Part shown: positions 61,301 to 64,000 of the stretch, piece by piece | Layout: each line of letters starts with the position of its first letter | Position numbering within the stretch: the first letter of the stretch is position 1 | Assembly: GCA_963931925.1 (NCBI GenBank) | Contig: OZ007571.1 | Location: forward strand, 11,972,160 to 12,036,159 | DNA: 64,000 nucleotides | Direction of reading: 5' to 3' | Source: Onchidella celtica | Taxonomy: Eukaryota; Mollusca; Gastropoda; Systellommatophora; Onchidiidae | Translations under genes and position numbers: made by a program | Notes under the pieces: generated by a model | What the model was told of the DNA's origin: nothing | The model's input: the letters and a program-made list of their open reading frames with translations, nothing else | Database searches by the model: none

Positions 61301-61983
61301 ACTATATTTTCATGTAAACAAAAGAAAACATACATAAAAGCAGCAGGATCGCAGGTGGGCTGGGAACAAAGTTGGAAAACAGAAAGAGGAGGGACAGGAT
61401 GAGGAGTAGGGAAAAAAGGAGAAAAGAAAGAAGAAGACACGTAACGTGATTTGTAAAGCCAAACAATTAGCCACAAATCTCAAGAAAACTATAATACAAT
61501 GAATTACGAGAGAAAATAAATTGCAGATACGAAAATAACAAACCAAATGATGCCATTTTTTCATTCAGAATTTTCTCTCTTTTCTAATTCTTTTCATTGT
61601 TTTCTTGTTATTTATTGCCACCCTTGAAATAATTATACTCTTTTTTTGTAACTGTTCTCATTCCAACACGGAGTGAAGTAAAGCTTTGTTTTCATGTGTT
61701 CCGAGACGTAAACGGCAGCAGAAATGTTAAAACTCCATCAAGTAGTCAGGAAACCGCGTTTCGATACACATGAAAAAATTCCTTCTATTTCACTATTTGA
61801 AAGGGTTTGGATGTTTCCTTTGCCGTTTGAGTCTCCGTGCACATGAGAAGCCAACTTAACGTTTGCACAACTCACCAATGTCCACTTTAGTTCTGAGATC
61901 TGAAGACACCCAGGTCACAATTGCCCGGATGACCTTCAGACTGTTCTGTACTCCACCGGTCACTTTAAGGCCATACGGACAAT
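23214..61983 (-). CDS. RIM/Fife-family active-zone scaffold (PDZ-C2A-C2B), 5'-partial
   Basis: RIM-family proteins sit at the presynaptic active zone, link Rab3/vesicles, Munc13, calcium channels and ELKS, and set vesicle priming. Exons (- strand order): 61983-61876, 58593-58473, 57984-57938 (PDZ); 54263-54206 (linker); 52104-51923, 51249-51156, 48317-48210, 47106-46917 (C2A plus linker); 45856-45785, 44343-44233, 27611-27509, 26056-25962 (Ser-rich linker); 25053-24940, 24413-24271, 23381-23214 (C2B and stop). Phases agree at every junction from 54263 to the stop. Between 57938 and 54263 the phases do not meet, so at least one exon or another splice choice is missing. The zinc-finger N-terminus expected for RIM lies outside the window. 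Piccolo/Fife share this architecture; RIM is favoured by C2B and by EILEWNG in PDZ, while C2A is diverged. Confidence 0.85.
23589..23853 (+). pseudogene. RTE-type LINE ORF2 C-terminal fragment
   Basis: Frame 23589 on encodes WKWAGHFRRMNDSRWTRS and TEWRPRKRKRTRGCPEKW-like sequence, the hallmark C-terminus of RTE-type endonuclease/reverse transcriptases. Stops and a frameshift follow, then a second piece (TRWAENREEWRSLVEDYI) ends near 23853. It is degenerate, antisense within the RIM-like last intron. Confidence 0.75.
24271..24413 (-). CDS. RIM-like exon: C2B middle
   Basis: Encodes DTYVKTYLVEGKKVIQRKKT, then VVKNTFDPVYRKK, a typical C2 strand pair with a polybasic face. Acceptor caacag, donor gtaagt. 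Confidence 0.92.
24940..25053 (-). CDS. RIM-like exon: C2B start
   Basis: Encodes GDIKLGFMVSKGQLEVDII, the first strands of C2B with strong RIM character, then GLHRSGQTQPP. Acceptor tgccag, donor gtatgt; phase 1 in and out. Confidence 0.92.
25962..26056 (-). CDS. RIM-like exon: linker before C2B
   Basis: Pro/Asp-rich linker (RPPPEGDDITSILGPGQIPP). Acceptor ctgcag, donor gtagag; phase 2 in, 1 out. Confidence 0.85.
26113..26321. mobile_element. Short TIR MITE, copy A
   Basis: Ends are CCCAGCCAGCA and TGCTGGCTGCG (one mismatch when inverted), flanked by TA on both sides, which suggests a Tc1/mariner-like target. The interior matches 61057-61252 (for example ctggtta.gacatcat and gttgatgtagg). 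No coding capacity. Confidence 0.7.
26571..26614. repeat. CA microsatellite
   Basis: (CA)n followed by gcacctacacacaca. It is the left flank and apparent target of the SINE at 26615-27058. Confidence 0.9.
26615..27058 (-). mobile_element. tRNA-derived SINE, copy 2
   Basis: Same family as 20800-21240, with tRNA-Glu-like head at about 27058-26989. The words acgcacctacacacaca at 26599-26615 and from 27065 on look like a target duplication, though the flanking repeat makes this uncertain. The copy carries runs of G and C absent or shorter in copy 1. Confidence 0.8.
27059..27182. repeat. Short CA-rich minisatellite
   Basis: Several copies of a unit of about 20 bases, catacgcacctacacacaca, merging into plain (CA)n. 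It flanks the SINE on the right. Confidence 0.85.
27509..27611 (-). CDS. RIM-like exon: Ser-rich linker
   Basis: Encodes APPQPPSRTNSSSSFFLSD and EEESQSRYR, a likely phosphorylated, disordered linker between C2A and C2B. Acceptor gcccag, donor gtcaga. The preceding intron (27612-44232) is 16.6 kb and holds the minisatellite and retroelement array. Confidence 0.88.
28014..28719. repeat. 21-base minisatellite, left part
   Basis: About 30 copies of a 21-base unit beginning gggtctagtaccctcc. The + strand reads as heptapeptide repeats (MGLVPSS or MGLVSSS) only because 21 is a multiple of three. Interrupted at 28719 by the LTR element; the right part resumes at 41914. Confidence 0.95.
28720..29915 (-). 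repeat. LTR 1 (3' LTR of the left copy)
   Basis: 1,196 bases, ends TG...CA within a 6-base inverted TGTCAC/GTGACA. By eye it differs from LTR 2 by one base (28957, t for c). Confidence 0.92.
29916..29929 (-). other. Polypurine tract, left copy
   Basis: GGGGTGGGGGATGA on the - strand, directly abutting the 3' LTR: the expected primer for plus-strand DNA synthesis. Confidence 0.8.
30272..31183 (-). CDS. Retroelement RT-thumb/RNase H frame, left copy (truncated pol)
   Basis: 303 codons. Residues 38-41 are FFDD, the reverse transcriptase YxDD box; everything upstream (fingers and most of the palm) is missing. The thumb follows (FLGHIVGRGVQ, then a GILNYYRKFIPNFS segment at about 118-131), then RNase H with TDAS at 188-191, Glu near 230, TDHKPL at 254-259 and a final HIADYLSRA with Asp 298. 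RNase H looks complete, RT cannot be active. The frame overlaps the upstream one by 101 bases, offset +1. The listed Met is arbitrary, since the true reading probably came from a longer pol. Confidence 0.88.
   Translation of the reverse strand: MMDQLRFSTLICCRGFMRDQSICILILVLKDIPNVVSFFDDIACHTSTWSDHIQTLTVIFERLRHFGLTAKPAKMDLACPEIIFLGHIVGRGVQRPEVTKIDKLVGLQIPKTKKQVRSLVGILNYYRKFIPNFSSLSSSLTDLTKKGQPDKVQWTSECQTSFDNLVTALSSSPILILPDFRSNFILRTDASDSGVGACLLQEKNECLHPVCYVSRKLLQRERKYSVIERECLAIVWSVQKLGRYLMGREFCIQTDHKPLTFLSKNRSSSPRLSRWALALQPYTFVIQPIPGTSNHIADYLSRA
31083..33782 (-). CDS. Retroelement Gag-protease-integrase-remnant frame, left copy
   Basis: 899 codons. Residues 20-120 form a highly charged coiled coil with LKEIEAQERE repeats. 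A SCAN-like capsid spans about 140-300 (LLLRRFARTEEYFREQFR, EDFAAFVARLTEYFANW). A basic Gly/Arg region and two CCHC knuckles follow (C409-C422, C427-C440). The protease motif DTGS is at 527-530, with LIIGN at 590. The integrase HHCC zinc domain is at 718-758 (H718, H725, C755, C758). At about 788-792 the frame jumps from the start of the catalytic core (IDLV, first Asp 788) straight to the C-terminal domain (KPGDKVLL at 828-835). The core with the other Asp and Glu is deleted, yet the frame is open. Integrase function is lost. Confidence 0.9.
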   Translation of the reverse strand: MAELQQLMKLGKELGLEGEELRGWIKEQQADLRDERAKDREREKEAKAQQQEREAKDKEEEREFKLKELHQQQERQAQERELKLKEIEAQEREQEIRLKEIEAQERETDARVRIAELEIKKSAPTETVERQVPNKGGVRIKLPTFDDRKDDIDAFLYRFELNAQLQWGENKELWATYLASLLQGRALTYFKELQREDVQDYDKLKALLLRRFARTEEYFREQFRRARADTREDFAAFVARLTEYFANWVDLAHVGTDFAKLKDLMIRDQLYASCHKDLVAFLKENEPATVQEASKLAEAYRTAHPSKPVARAYVQDAGYVAVVEGSPAGLRDRSRQRGAYSGQGQGQHRGYHQSPAYGSGKFDRAGGLGRGNGRGRVVTFADDRRHRDSSSGREGSRGPRPRAAQGAECWTCGRVGHFSRECRAAKCWNCGRADHISVNCPAGRIAANADSSSSPCSPNKFHHAAACVTSDNGGGQYSKCPSCEKLLSSGVLPCGRKIPVINSCHTGGGLRVYPGFVGDEPVSVLRDTGSTVVGVHRDCIRDSQLTGETVPCIQFSGAIEKLPMAKIMIDTPFLSGEVEAVVGCFPGAQLIIGNVSRVVSPSDENVQAWSQSKGIDFCAAVETRRGVADKDKIRPLATPAVNLDITPERLARLQREDPSLNPCFGEARTEKTRKYRNGSSSFFVQGGILFRMYVTVASVQKQVVVPRSLMATVLRLAHDVPLAGHMGSARTKERVLKDFYWPSIHRDVRLYCKTCSACQKTTHKGRSPQAPLQKIPTVSEPFKKVSIDLVDLRERLSSARTIAEEASSIASARAKNYKDRGSKLRNFKPGDKVLLLLPTDHNKLLMTWKGPYVIEQIVSKVDYAIHIDGSVKVFHVDMLQRFHERPEYLYSHTSVEGHT
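34705..34717 (-). other. Primer binding site, tRNA-Pro type, left copy
   Basis: On the - strand TGGGGGCTCGTCC starts one base after the 5' LTR end. It equals the first 13 bases of the tRNA-Pro primer site known from murine-leukaemia-type retroviruses; the next bases diverge. Confidence 0.75.
34719..35914 (-). repeat. LTR 2 (shared by both copies)
   Basis: Serves as 5' LTR of the left copy and 3' LTR of the right copy. The sequence is nearly identical to LTRs 1 and 3. Confidence 0.92.
35915..35928 (-). other. Polypurine tract, right copy
   Basis: Same GGGGTGGGGGATGA tract as at 29916, next to LTR 2. Confidence 0.8.
36271..37182 (-). CDS. Retroelement RT-thumb/RNase H frame, right copy (truncated pol)
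   Basis: 303 codons, identical in protein sequence to 30272-31183, with the same loss of the RT fingers and palm upstream of FFDD. The identity shows the deletion predates the duplication. Confidence 0.88.
   Translation of the reverse strand: MMDQLRFSTLICCRGFMRDQSICILILVLKDIPNVVSFFDDIACHTSTWSDHIQTLTVIFERLRHFGLTAKPAKMDLACPEIIFLGHIVGRGVQRPEVTKIDKLVGLQIPKTKKQVRSLVGILNYYRKFIPNFSSLSSSLTDLTKKGQPDKVQWTSECQTSFDNLVTALSSSPILILPDFRSNFILRTDASDSGVGACLLQEKNECLHPVCYVSRKLLQRERKYSVIERECLAIVWSVQKLGRYLMGREFCIQTDHKPLTFLSKNRSSSPRLSRWALALQPYTFVIQPIPGTSNHIADYLSRA
37082..39781 (-). CDS. Retroelement Gag-protease-integrase-remnant frame, right copy
   Basis: 899 codons, identical in protein sequence to 31083-33782, including the same junction within integrase. 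No stop or frameshift has accumulated in either copy. Confidence 0.9.
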   Translation of the reverse strand: MAELQQLMKLGKELGLEGEELRGWIKEQQADLRDERAKDREREKEAKAQQQEREAKDKEEEREFKLKELHQQQERQAQERELKLKEIEAQEREQEIRLKEIEAQERETDARVRIAELEIKKSAPTETVERQVPNKGGVRIKLPTFDDRKDDIDAFLYRFELNAQLQWGENKELWATYLASLLQGRALTYFKELQREDVQDYDKLKALLLRRFARTEEYFREQFRRARADTREDFAAFVARLTEYFANWVDLAHVGTDFAKLKDLMIRDQLYASCHKDLVAFLKENEPATVQEASKLAEAYRTAHPSKPVARAYVQDAGYVAVVEGSPAGLRDRSRQRGAYSGQGQGQHRGYHQSPAYGSGKFDRAGGLGRGNGRGRVVTFADDRRHRDSSSGREGSRGPRPRAAQGAECWTCGRVGHFSRECRAAKCWNCGRADHISVNCPAGRIAANADSSSSPCSPNKFHHAAACVTSDNGGGQYSKCPSCEKLLSSGVLPCGRKIPVINSCHTGGGLRVYPGFVGDEPVSVLRDTGSTVVGVHRDCIRDSQLTGETVPCIQFSGAIEKLPMAKIMIDTPFLSGEVEAVVGCFPGAQLIIGNVSRVVSPSDENVQAWSQSKGIDFCAAVETRRGVADKDKIRPLATPAVNLDITPERLARLQREDPSLNPCFGEARTEKTRKYRNGSSSFFVQGGILFRMYVTVASVQKQVVVPRSLMATVLRLAHDVPLAGHMGSARTKERVLKDFYWPSIHRDVRLYCKTCSACQKTTHKGRSPQAPLQKIPTVSEPFKKVSIDLVDLRERLSSARTIAEEASSIASARAKNYKDRGSKLRNFKPGDKVLLLLPTDHNKLLMTWKGPYVIEQIVSKVDYAIHIDGSVKVFHVDMLQRFHERPEYLYSHTSVEGHT
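40704..40716 (-). other. Primer binding site, tRNA-Pro type, right copy
   Basis: Same 13-base match to the tRNA-Pro primer site, one base inside LTR 3. Confidence 0.75.
40718..41913 (-). repeat. LTR 3 (5' LTR of the right copy)
   Basis: 1,196 bases; by eye one private substitution (41407, c for g). Transcription of the right copy would start here, toward lower coordinates. Followed by TCTAG and the resumed minisatellite. Confidence 0.92.
41914..44213. repeat. 21-base minisatellite, right part, with higher-order units
   Basis: About 109 copies of the 21-base unit. A marker variant (tatataatgggtctag) recurs near 42285, 42815, 43196 and 43747, and blocks around 41930-42291 and 42845-43202 are near-identical. 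This gives a higher-order period of about 911 bases. The array ends about 19 bases from the splice donor of the exon at 44233. Confidence 0.95.
44233..44343 (-). CDS. RIM-like exon: Ser/Arg-rich linker
   Basis: Encodes HPEILRRLSDRSDRSFPLSK and SPNSQKRTQTS. Acceptor tgcag, donor gtaagt at 44232-44227, after which the minisatellite begins almost at once. Confidence 0.9.
44344..45784. other. RIM-like intron
   Basis: AT-rich; contains a C-rich tract at about 45650-45675 just past its lower part. Nothing else recognised. Confidence 0.5.
45785..45856 (-). CDS. RIM-like exon: short linker
   Basis: 24-codon linker exon (STNVSPVPFGTSQVGSREF). Acceptor ttcag, donor gtaagt; phase 1 in and out, so it could be skipped without a frameshift. 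Confidence 0.85.
46465..46797. mobile_element. MITE with internal palindrome, copy 2
   Basis: Same family as 20061-20389, with CCAGACTGGA/TCCAGTCTGG ends and the same internal inverted repeat around 46696-46757. The outer words cacagact (left) and agtctgtg (right) suggest TIRs of about 28 bases and a real extent of about 46447-46816. Confidence 0.75.
46917..47106 (-). CDS. RIM-like exon: C2A end and His/Ser-rich linker
   Basis: Begins AQWYNLEEHDE, the last strand of C2A, then a His/Ser-rich linker (SHRHHRHSPSSI). Acceptor tacag, donor gtcaga. The upstream neighbour on this strand is the exon at 48210-48317. Confidence 0.9.
47649..47919. repeat. Templated insertion flanked by 74-base direct repeats
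   Basis: Direct repeats at 47649-47722 and 47846-47919 flank a 123-base insert. About 118 bases of the insert match 54386-54504 in the same orientation. This looks like a staggered break filled by copying a segment from 6.7 kb away. Confidence 0.85.
48210..48317 (-). CDS. RIM-like exon: C2A late strands
   Basis: 36 codons: KALQLTVWSYEDRCDMFIGE, then VLLDLAHTPLDNQ, typical C2 strands 6-7 with loop 3. Acceptor cacag, donor gttagt. Confidence 0.92.
48318..51155. other. RIM-like intron
   Basis: Holds G and C homopolymers (about 48438-48490, 49517-49524). A 181-codon + strand frame crosses 48320-48865 but is low-complexity and unlike known proteins. Confidence 0.5.
51156..51249 (-). CDS. RIM-like exon: C2A middle
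   Basis: Encodes SHPEWEQTFLLDGISLTE, the C2 strand with the conserved P-x-W-x-Q-x-F motif. Acceptor ttcag, donor gtcagg. Confidence 0.92.
51923..52104 (-). CDS. RIM-like exon: C2A start
   Basis: Encodes GELQIKLFYQPGRSTLSVTV, then RARNIVSASQDGN and FVVICLVPGK: C2 strands 1-4 and loop 1. Only some calcium-binding Asp positions are present. Acceptor gacag, donor gtaaat. Confidence 0.93.
53253..53293. repeat. TG microsatellite
   Basis: Interrupted (TG)n tract within a RIM-like intron. Confidence 0.85.
54206..54263 (-). CDS. RIM-like exon: short linker before C2A
   Basis: Encodes RSVQTPKGLRKVHLDPFSQ in the only frame that joins the C2A exon in phase 0. Acceptor tcttag, donor gtaatg. It requires two bases from the preceding exon, which the nearest PDZ exon does not supply. 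Confidence 0.7.
55531..55732 (-). mobile_element. tRNA-derived SINE of a second family
   Basis: The - strand head at about 55732-55654 has an A-box-like GGGGTTAGAACACTTGG and a B box GGTTCAAATCC, followed by a body of about 120 bases ending in an AACAACAATAATAAC tail. It cannot be a functional tRNA, since the stems are imperfect. Confidence 0.65.
55870..56725. repeat. Dispersed repeat split by the Helitron
   Basis: About 55870-56004 and 56700-56725 align with about 18100-18290 inside the TIR element, which has no Helitron. This is a natural empty-site comparison for the insertion at 56005-56695. Confidence 0.65.
56005..56695 (-). mobile_element. Non-autonomous Helitron, copy 2
   Basis: Nearly identical to 3050-3742. 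- strand 5' end TCTATATATATAA at 56695, 3' hairpin and CTAG at 56005, flanked by A and T. It sits in a repeat whose uninterrupted relative is at about 18100-18290. Confidence 0.85.
56927..57110 (-). CDS. Possible RIM-like linker exon (weak)
   Basis: Open - strand segment rich in Ser, Thr and Pro (RSSSSSFSFPNSRKNTPPSI), like RIM linkers, ending at a good donor GTCG|GTAGGT. The acceptor (tttaag) lacks a pyrimidine tract, and the exit phase does not match 54263. A + strand frame of 178 codons overlaps it and has no recognisable domain. Confidence 0.25.
57938..57984 (-). CDS. RIM-like exon after PDZ
   Basis: Short exon REDGHSLCQDPIVITP, acceptor ttccag, donor gtactg. A second donor five bases on (ACT|gtaaaa) would exit in phase 0 and could join an acceptor at 57785. 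Confidence 0.7.
58286..58372. repeat. (TCTG)n microsatellite
   Basis: About 20 tetranucleotide copies with one interruption, preceded by (TG)n at about 58178-58208. Located in a RIM-like intron. Confidence 0.95.
58473..58593 (-). CDS. RIM-like exon: PDZ second half
   Basis: Encodes GHEILEWNGETLRGQSYDQV, then QVVVIVNPATG. EILEWNG is the characteristic strand and turn of RIM-type PDZ domains. Acceptor attag, donor gtgagc. Confidence 0.92.
61057..61252. mobile_element. Short TIR MITE, copy B
   Basis: Diverged relative of 26113-26321, with ends CCAGCCAG and CTGGCTGG. It lies in a RIM-like intron, without coding capacity. Confidence 0.65.
61876..61983 (-). CDS. RIM-like exon: PDZ first half (most upstream exon seen)
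   Basis: Encodes YGLKVTGGVQNSLKVIRAIV, including the carboxylate-binding loop region, and ends TKVDIG with the next exon. Acceptor gcacag, donor gtgagt. Exons further 5' are outside the window or not recognised in 62.0-64.0 kb. Confidence 0.9.
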
Positions 61984-62194
61984 CTGTGCGAAATAACAAG
62001 CAGTTTTAGCACCACCAGATACACACACACAACATTGCGCATGACCATCGGGCTGCTATTTCTGAGTCTAGGCTCGCACCAGCCGACAGTCACTGTGATC
62101 GGTCGCGCCGGCGTCACGATAATTAATTTTGTTTCAATAAGACCTCGCCCACCAACCAAGCAACTGGATCTCACTGGAACTCAAGTCGTGACGC

Positions 62195-62606
62195 CATCAT
62201 CCAACTAGTTTGCTCATCAAAATCGGGTAGTGCGCGCCCAGTCTTCGATTCGACTCGACGAGCCATGTTAACATAGACACAGCACCATGCCATTTGTGAA
62301 CAAAATGCTAGCGAGAATAGGAAATTTCCCACTTGTTGTATGCCCTTAAGTCCCTTGAATGTAATGAATATTATGCTACTTTAGGCACAGAAAGGTGACC
62401 GACCTCACCATCCAGCTAGTGGGCAGATCAAGATCTGCTTGTGCGCGCCCGGACTTGAGTCATCTTGACGAGCTATGCTCACACAGATAAAATACTATGC
62501 CATTTGTGAACAAAATGCTTGCGAGAATAGAAGACTGTCCACTTGTTGTGTGCTCTGAAGTCATTTGAATATAATGAAAAGGCTACTTTGAGCACAGAAA
62601 AGCTAT
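62195..62606. repeat. Diverged 210-base tandem duplication
   Basis: Two units aligned at the shared word gccatttgtgaacaaaatgc (62289 and 62499), about 80% similar by eye over roughly 200 bases each. Confidence 0.75.
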
Positions 62607-62864
62607 TTATGTAATAACACATGGTTAGTGTGATTTACAAGTCCGAAATCAGTGATTAAAATTCGCCTGAGAACGTGACCTAAAGGCCTATGATTTGTGC
62701 TTTATTAACGACGTTTGTTTTGTTTTGTTTGTATGTTTTTGCCTGGAATTTTAAACATCTTTTCAACACAATACGTTTCACCACAGCTGCTGCCCGGATC
62801 CGTGCCAGACAGCCCGCAAGTGAGTGTTTAAAAACTCCATGAAAAATTAGTTATGTTGGACAGC

Positions 62865-62940
62865 GCCCTGGCCGAAATTGGAACCAGAGACCTCTAGCAC
62901 CTGGCTCTTGCACCCTAATCATTGGGTCACGAGCCAGTTT
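62865..62940 (-). repeat. tRNA-like remnant, probable old SINE head
   Basis: The - strand shows A-box-like TGACCCAATGATTAGGGTG and B-box-like GGTCTCTGGTTCCAATTTC at tRNA spacing. Too degenerate for a tRNA gene. Confidence 0.4.
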
Positions 62941-63514
62941 TTTCAATATCCGGTACTCATGCAACACTGTGAAACTGCTATCACTCTTCTTTTAATCTCA
63001 GGAAGTCATGCCAAGGCCGAAAAGATTCATTTTAGAATGTCATTTATTAGAGAAAAATCTACTGTTACCGATGAAAGAGGATATGAACTCATTTAAATCC
63101 ACTGCAAAATAAAAATATCATTTTTATACAAAAGAAAATTCTGCATTTAAAGAGCAGGCTCAAGTATCGTATTCGAAATTGAAACAGCTACCACGCAGGC
63201 ATGAATTATTGAACAGCCTAAACCAGAGGTAGACAAAAGCATATGTAAACCTGACAGTATTTGGGCGATTTGGGGATTTGTTTCAATGAGAGTTCCGTCA
63301 AACTCGAAGCCTTTGTTAACTCTGTCTTGTGTCAAGGCTTTTGGTTTTAAATACATCATTCAAAATTCACAAATCGGGCATAATACAGTTAAATGACTAT
63401 CTTTAAAAAAAAATGTTTCCGTGGAACTTCAACTGCAGGCAACTTATGTGAATGTCTCAAAAACCAGGCAGAAACGATCAAAGTGCTGGCCAAAGTTGAG
63501 ATTGGCTGATACTG

Positions 63515-63661
63515 TTTTCTCTCTCTCTCTCTCTCTCTCGCAATCCTGCATCTTTTCTTCCATGGTTTCGTCCTTCACTTTTCCAACATTAAATAACAAC
63601 AATACATGTTAAATAATATAAAGTTGTGCCACCTAATACCTCAACAAACAGCTTCCAAAAA

Positions 63662-63705
<44 letters not shown>

Positions 63706-63800
63706 CCTCTTTCTCTGTCTCCTTCTGTCATCTTCCTGTGCCTACCCCCTCCCTCTATTCCACCCTACCTTTTCTCTCTCTCTCTCTCTCTCTCTCATCC
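63515..63800. repeat. CT microsatellites
   Basis: (CT)n tracts at about 63520-63540, 63664-63702 and 63774-63797 in pyrimidine-rich DNA. They produce long low-complexity frames that are not genes. Confidence 0.95.
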
Positions 63801-64000
63801 CCTCTCTCTGTCTTTGCTCCCTCTCCAATTCTCTCTCCCCCTCTTTTCTTTTTCCTTCTAGTCATGTCTTCTAATAAATTCAGACACACCCAAAAGTAGA
63901 GCTTCAAAGTTTCTATCCACATTCACATCGCAACAGCCAAGAAAATCGCAAGAAAACATTACAACAATCCCACCTTTGTGTTGTGCTTGTAAAGACAAAA

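Overview
The window is animal nuclear DNA: AT-rich, with short GT-AG exons scattered over long introns and many different mobile elements. The two genes are animal genes. The tRNA-derived SINEs, Helitrons and a Gmr1-like retroelement suggest a marine invertebrate, most likely a mollusc; that last step is inference. The genes converge tail to tail.

Left third (692-11,720, + strand): ten exons of an RNF14-type E3 ubiquitin ligase (RWD domain, RING1, IBR, RING2 and a Cys-rich C-terminal tail). Its 5' end lies outside the window. All exon phases join, provided one intron uses a GC donor. Its introns hold two Helitron-like elements and a LINE fragment. A long inverted repeat begins at its first poly(A) signal.

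Middle (about 11.9-22.7 kb): no gene found. It holds a TIR element, a 329-base MITE, a tRNA-derived SINE and a 188-base tandem duplication.

Right two thirds (23,214-61,983, - strand): at least fourteen exons of a presynaptic active-zone scaffold of the RIM/Fife family (PDZ, C2A, Ser-rich linker, C2B). The N-terminal exons lie beyond the window. The reading frame is continuous from the exon at 54,263 to the stop codon at 23,214. The link between the PDZ exons and 54,263 is unresolved. The stop codon lies inside a 27-base minisatellite.

One intron of this gene (27,612-44,232) contains a 21-base minisatellite with higher-order structure. Into it a Ty3/gypsy-type retrotransposon inserted, leaving a 5-base target duplication (TCTAG). 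It is now a tandem LTR-internal-LTR-internal-LTR array of 13.2 kb with a 5,999-base period. Integrase remnants precede the reverse transcriptase/RNase H remnants and the capsid is SCAN-like, as in the Gmr1 clade. Both copies lack the integrase core and most of the reverse transcriptase, yet their reading frames stay open. This array and its setting are the most unusual part of the window.
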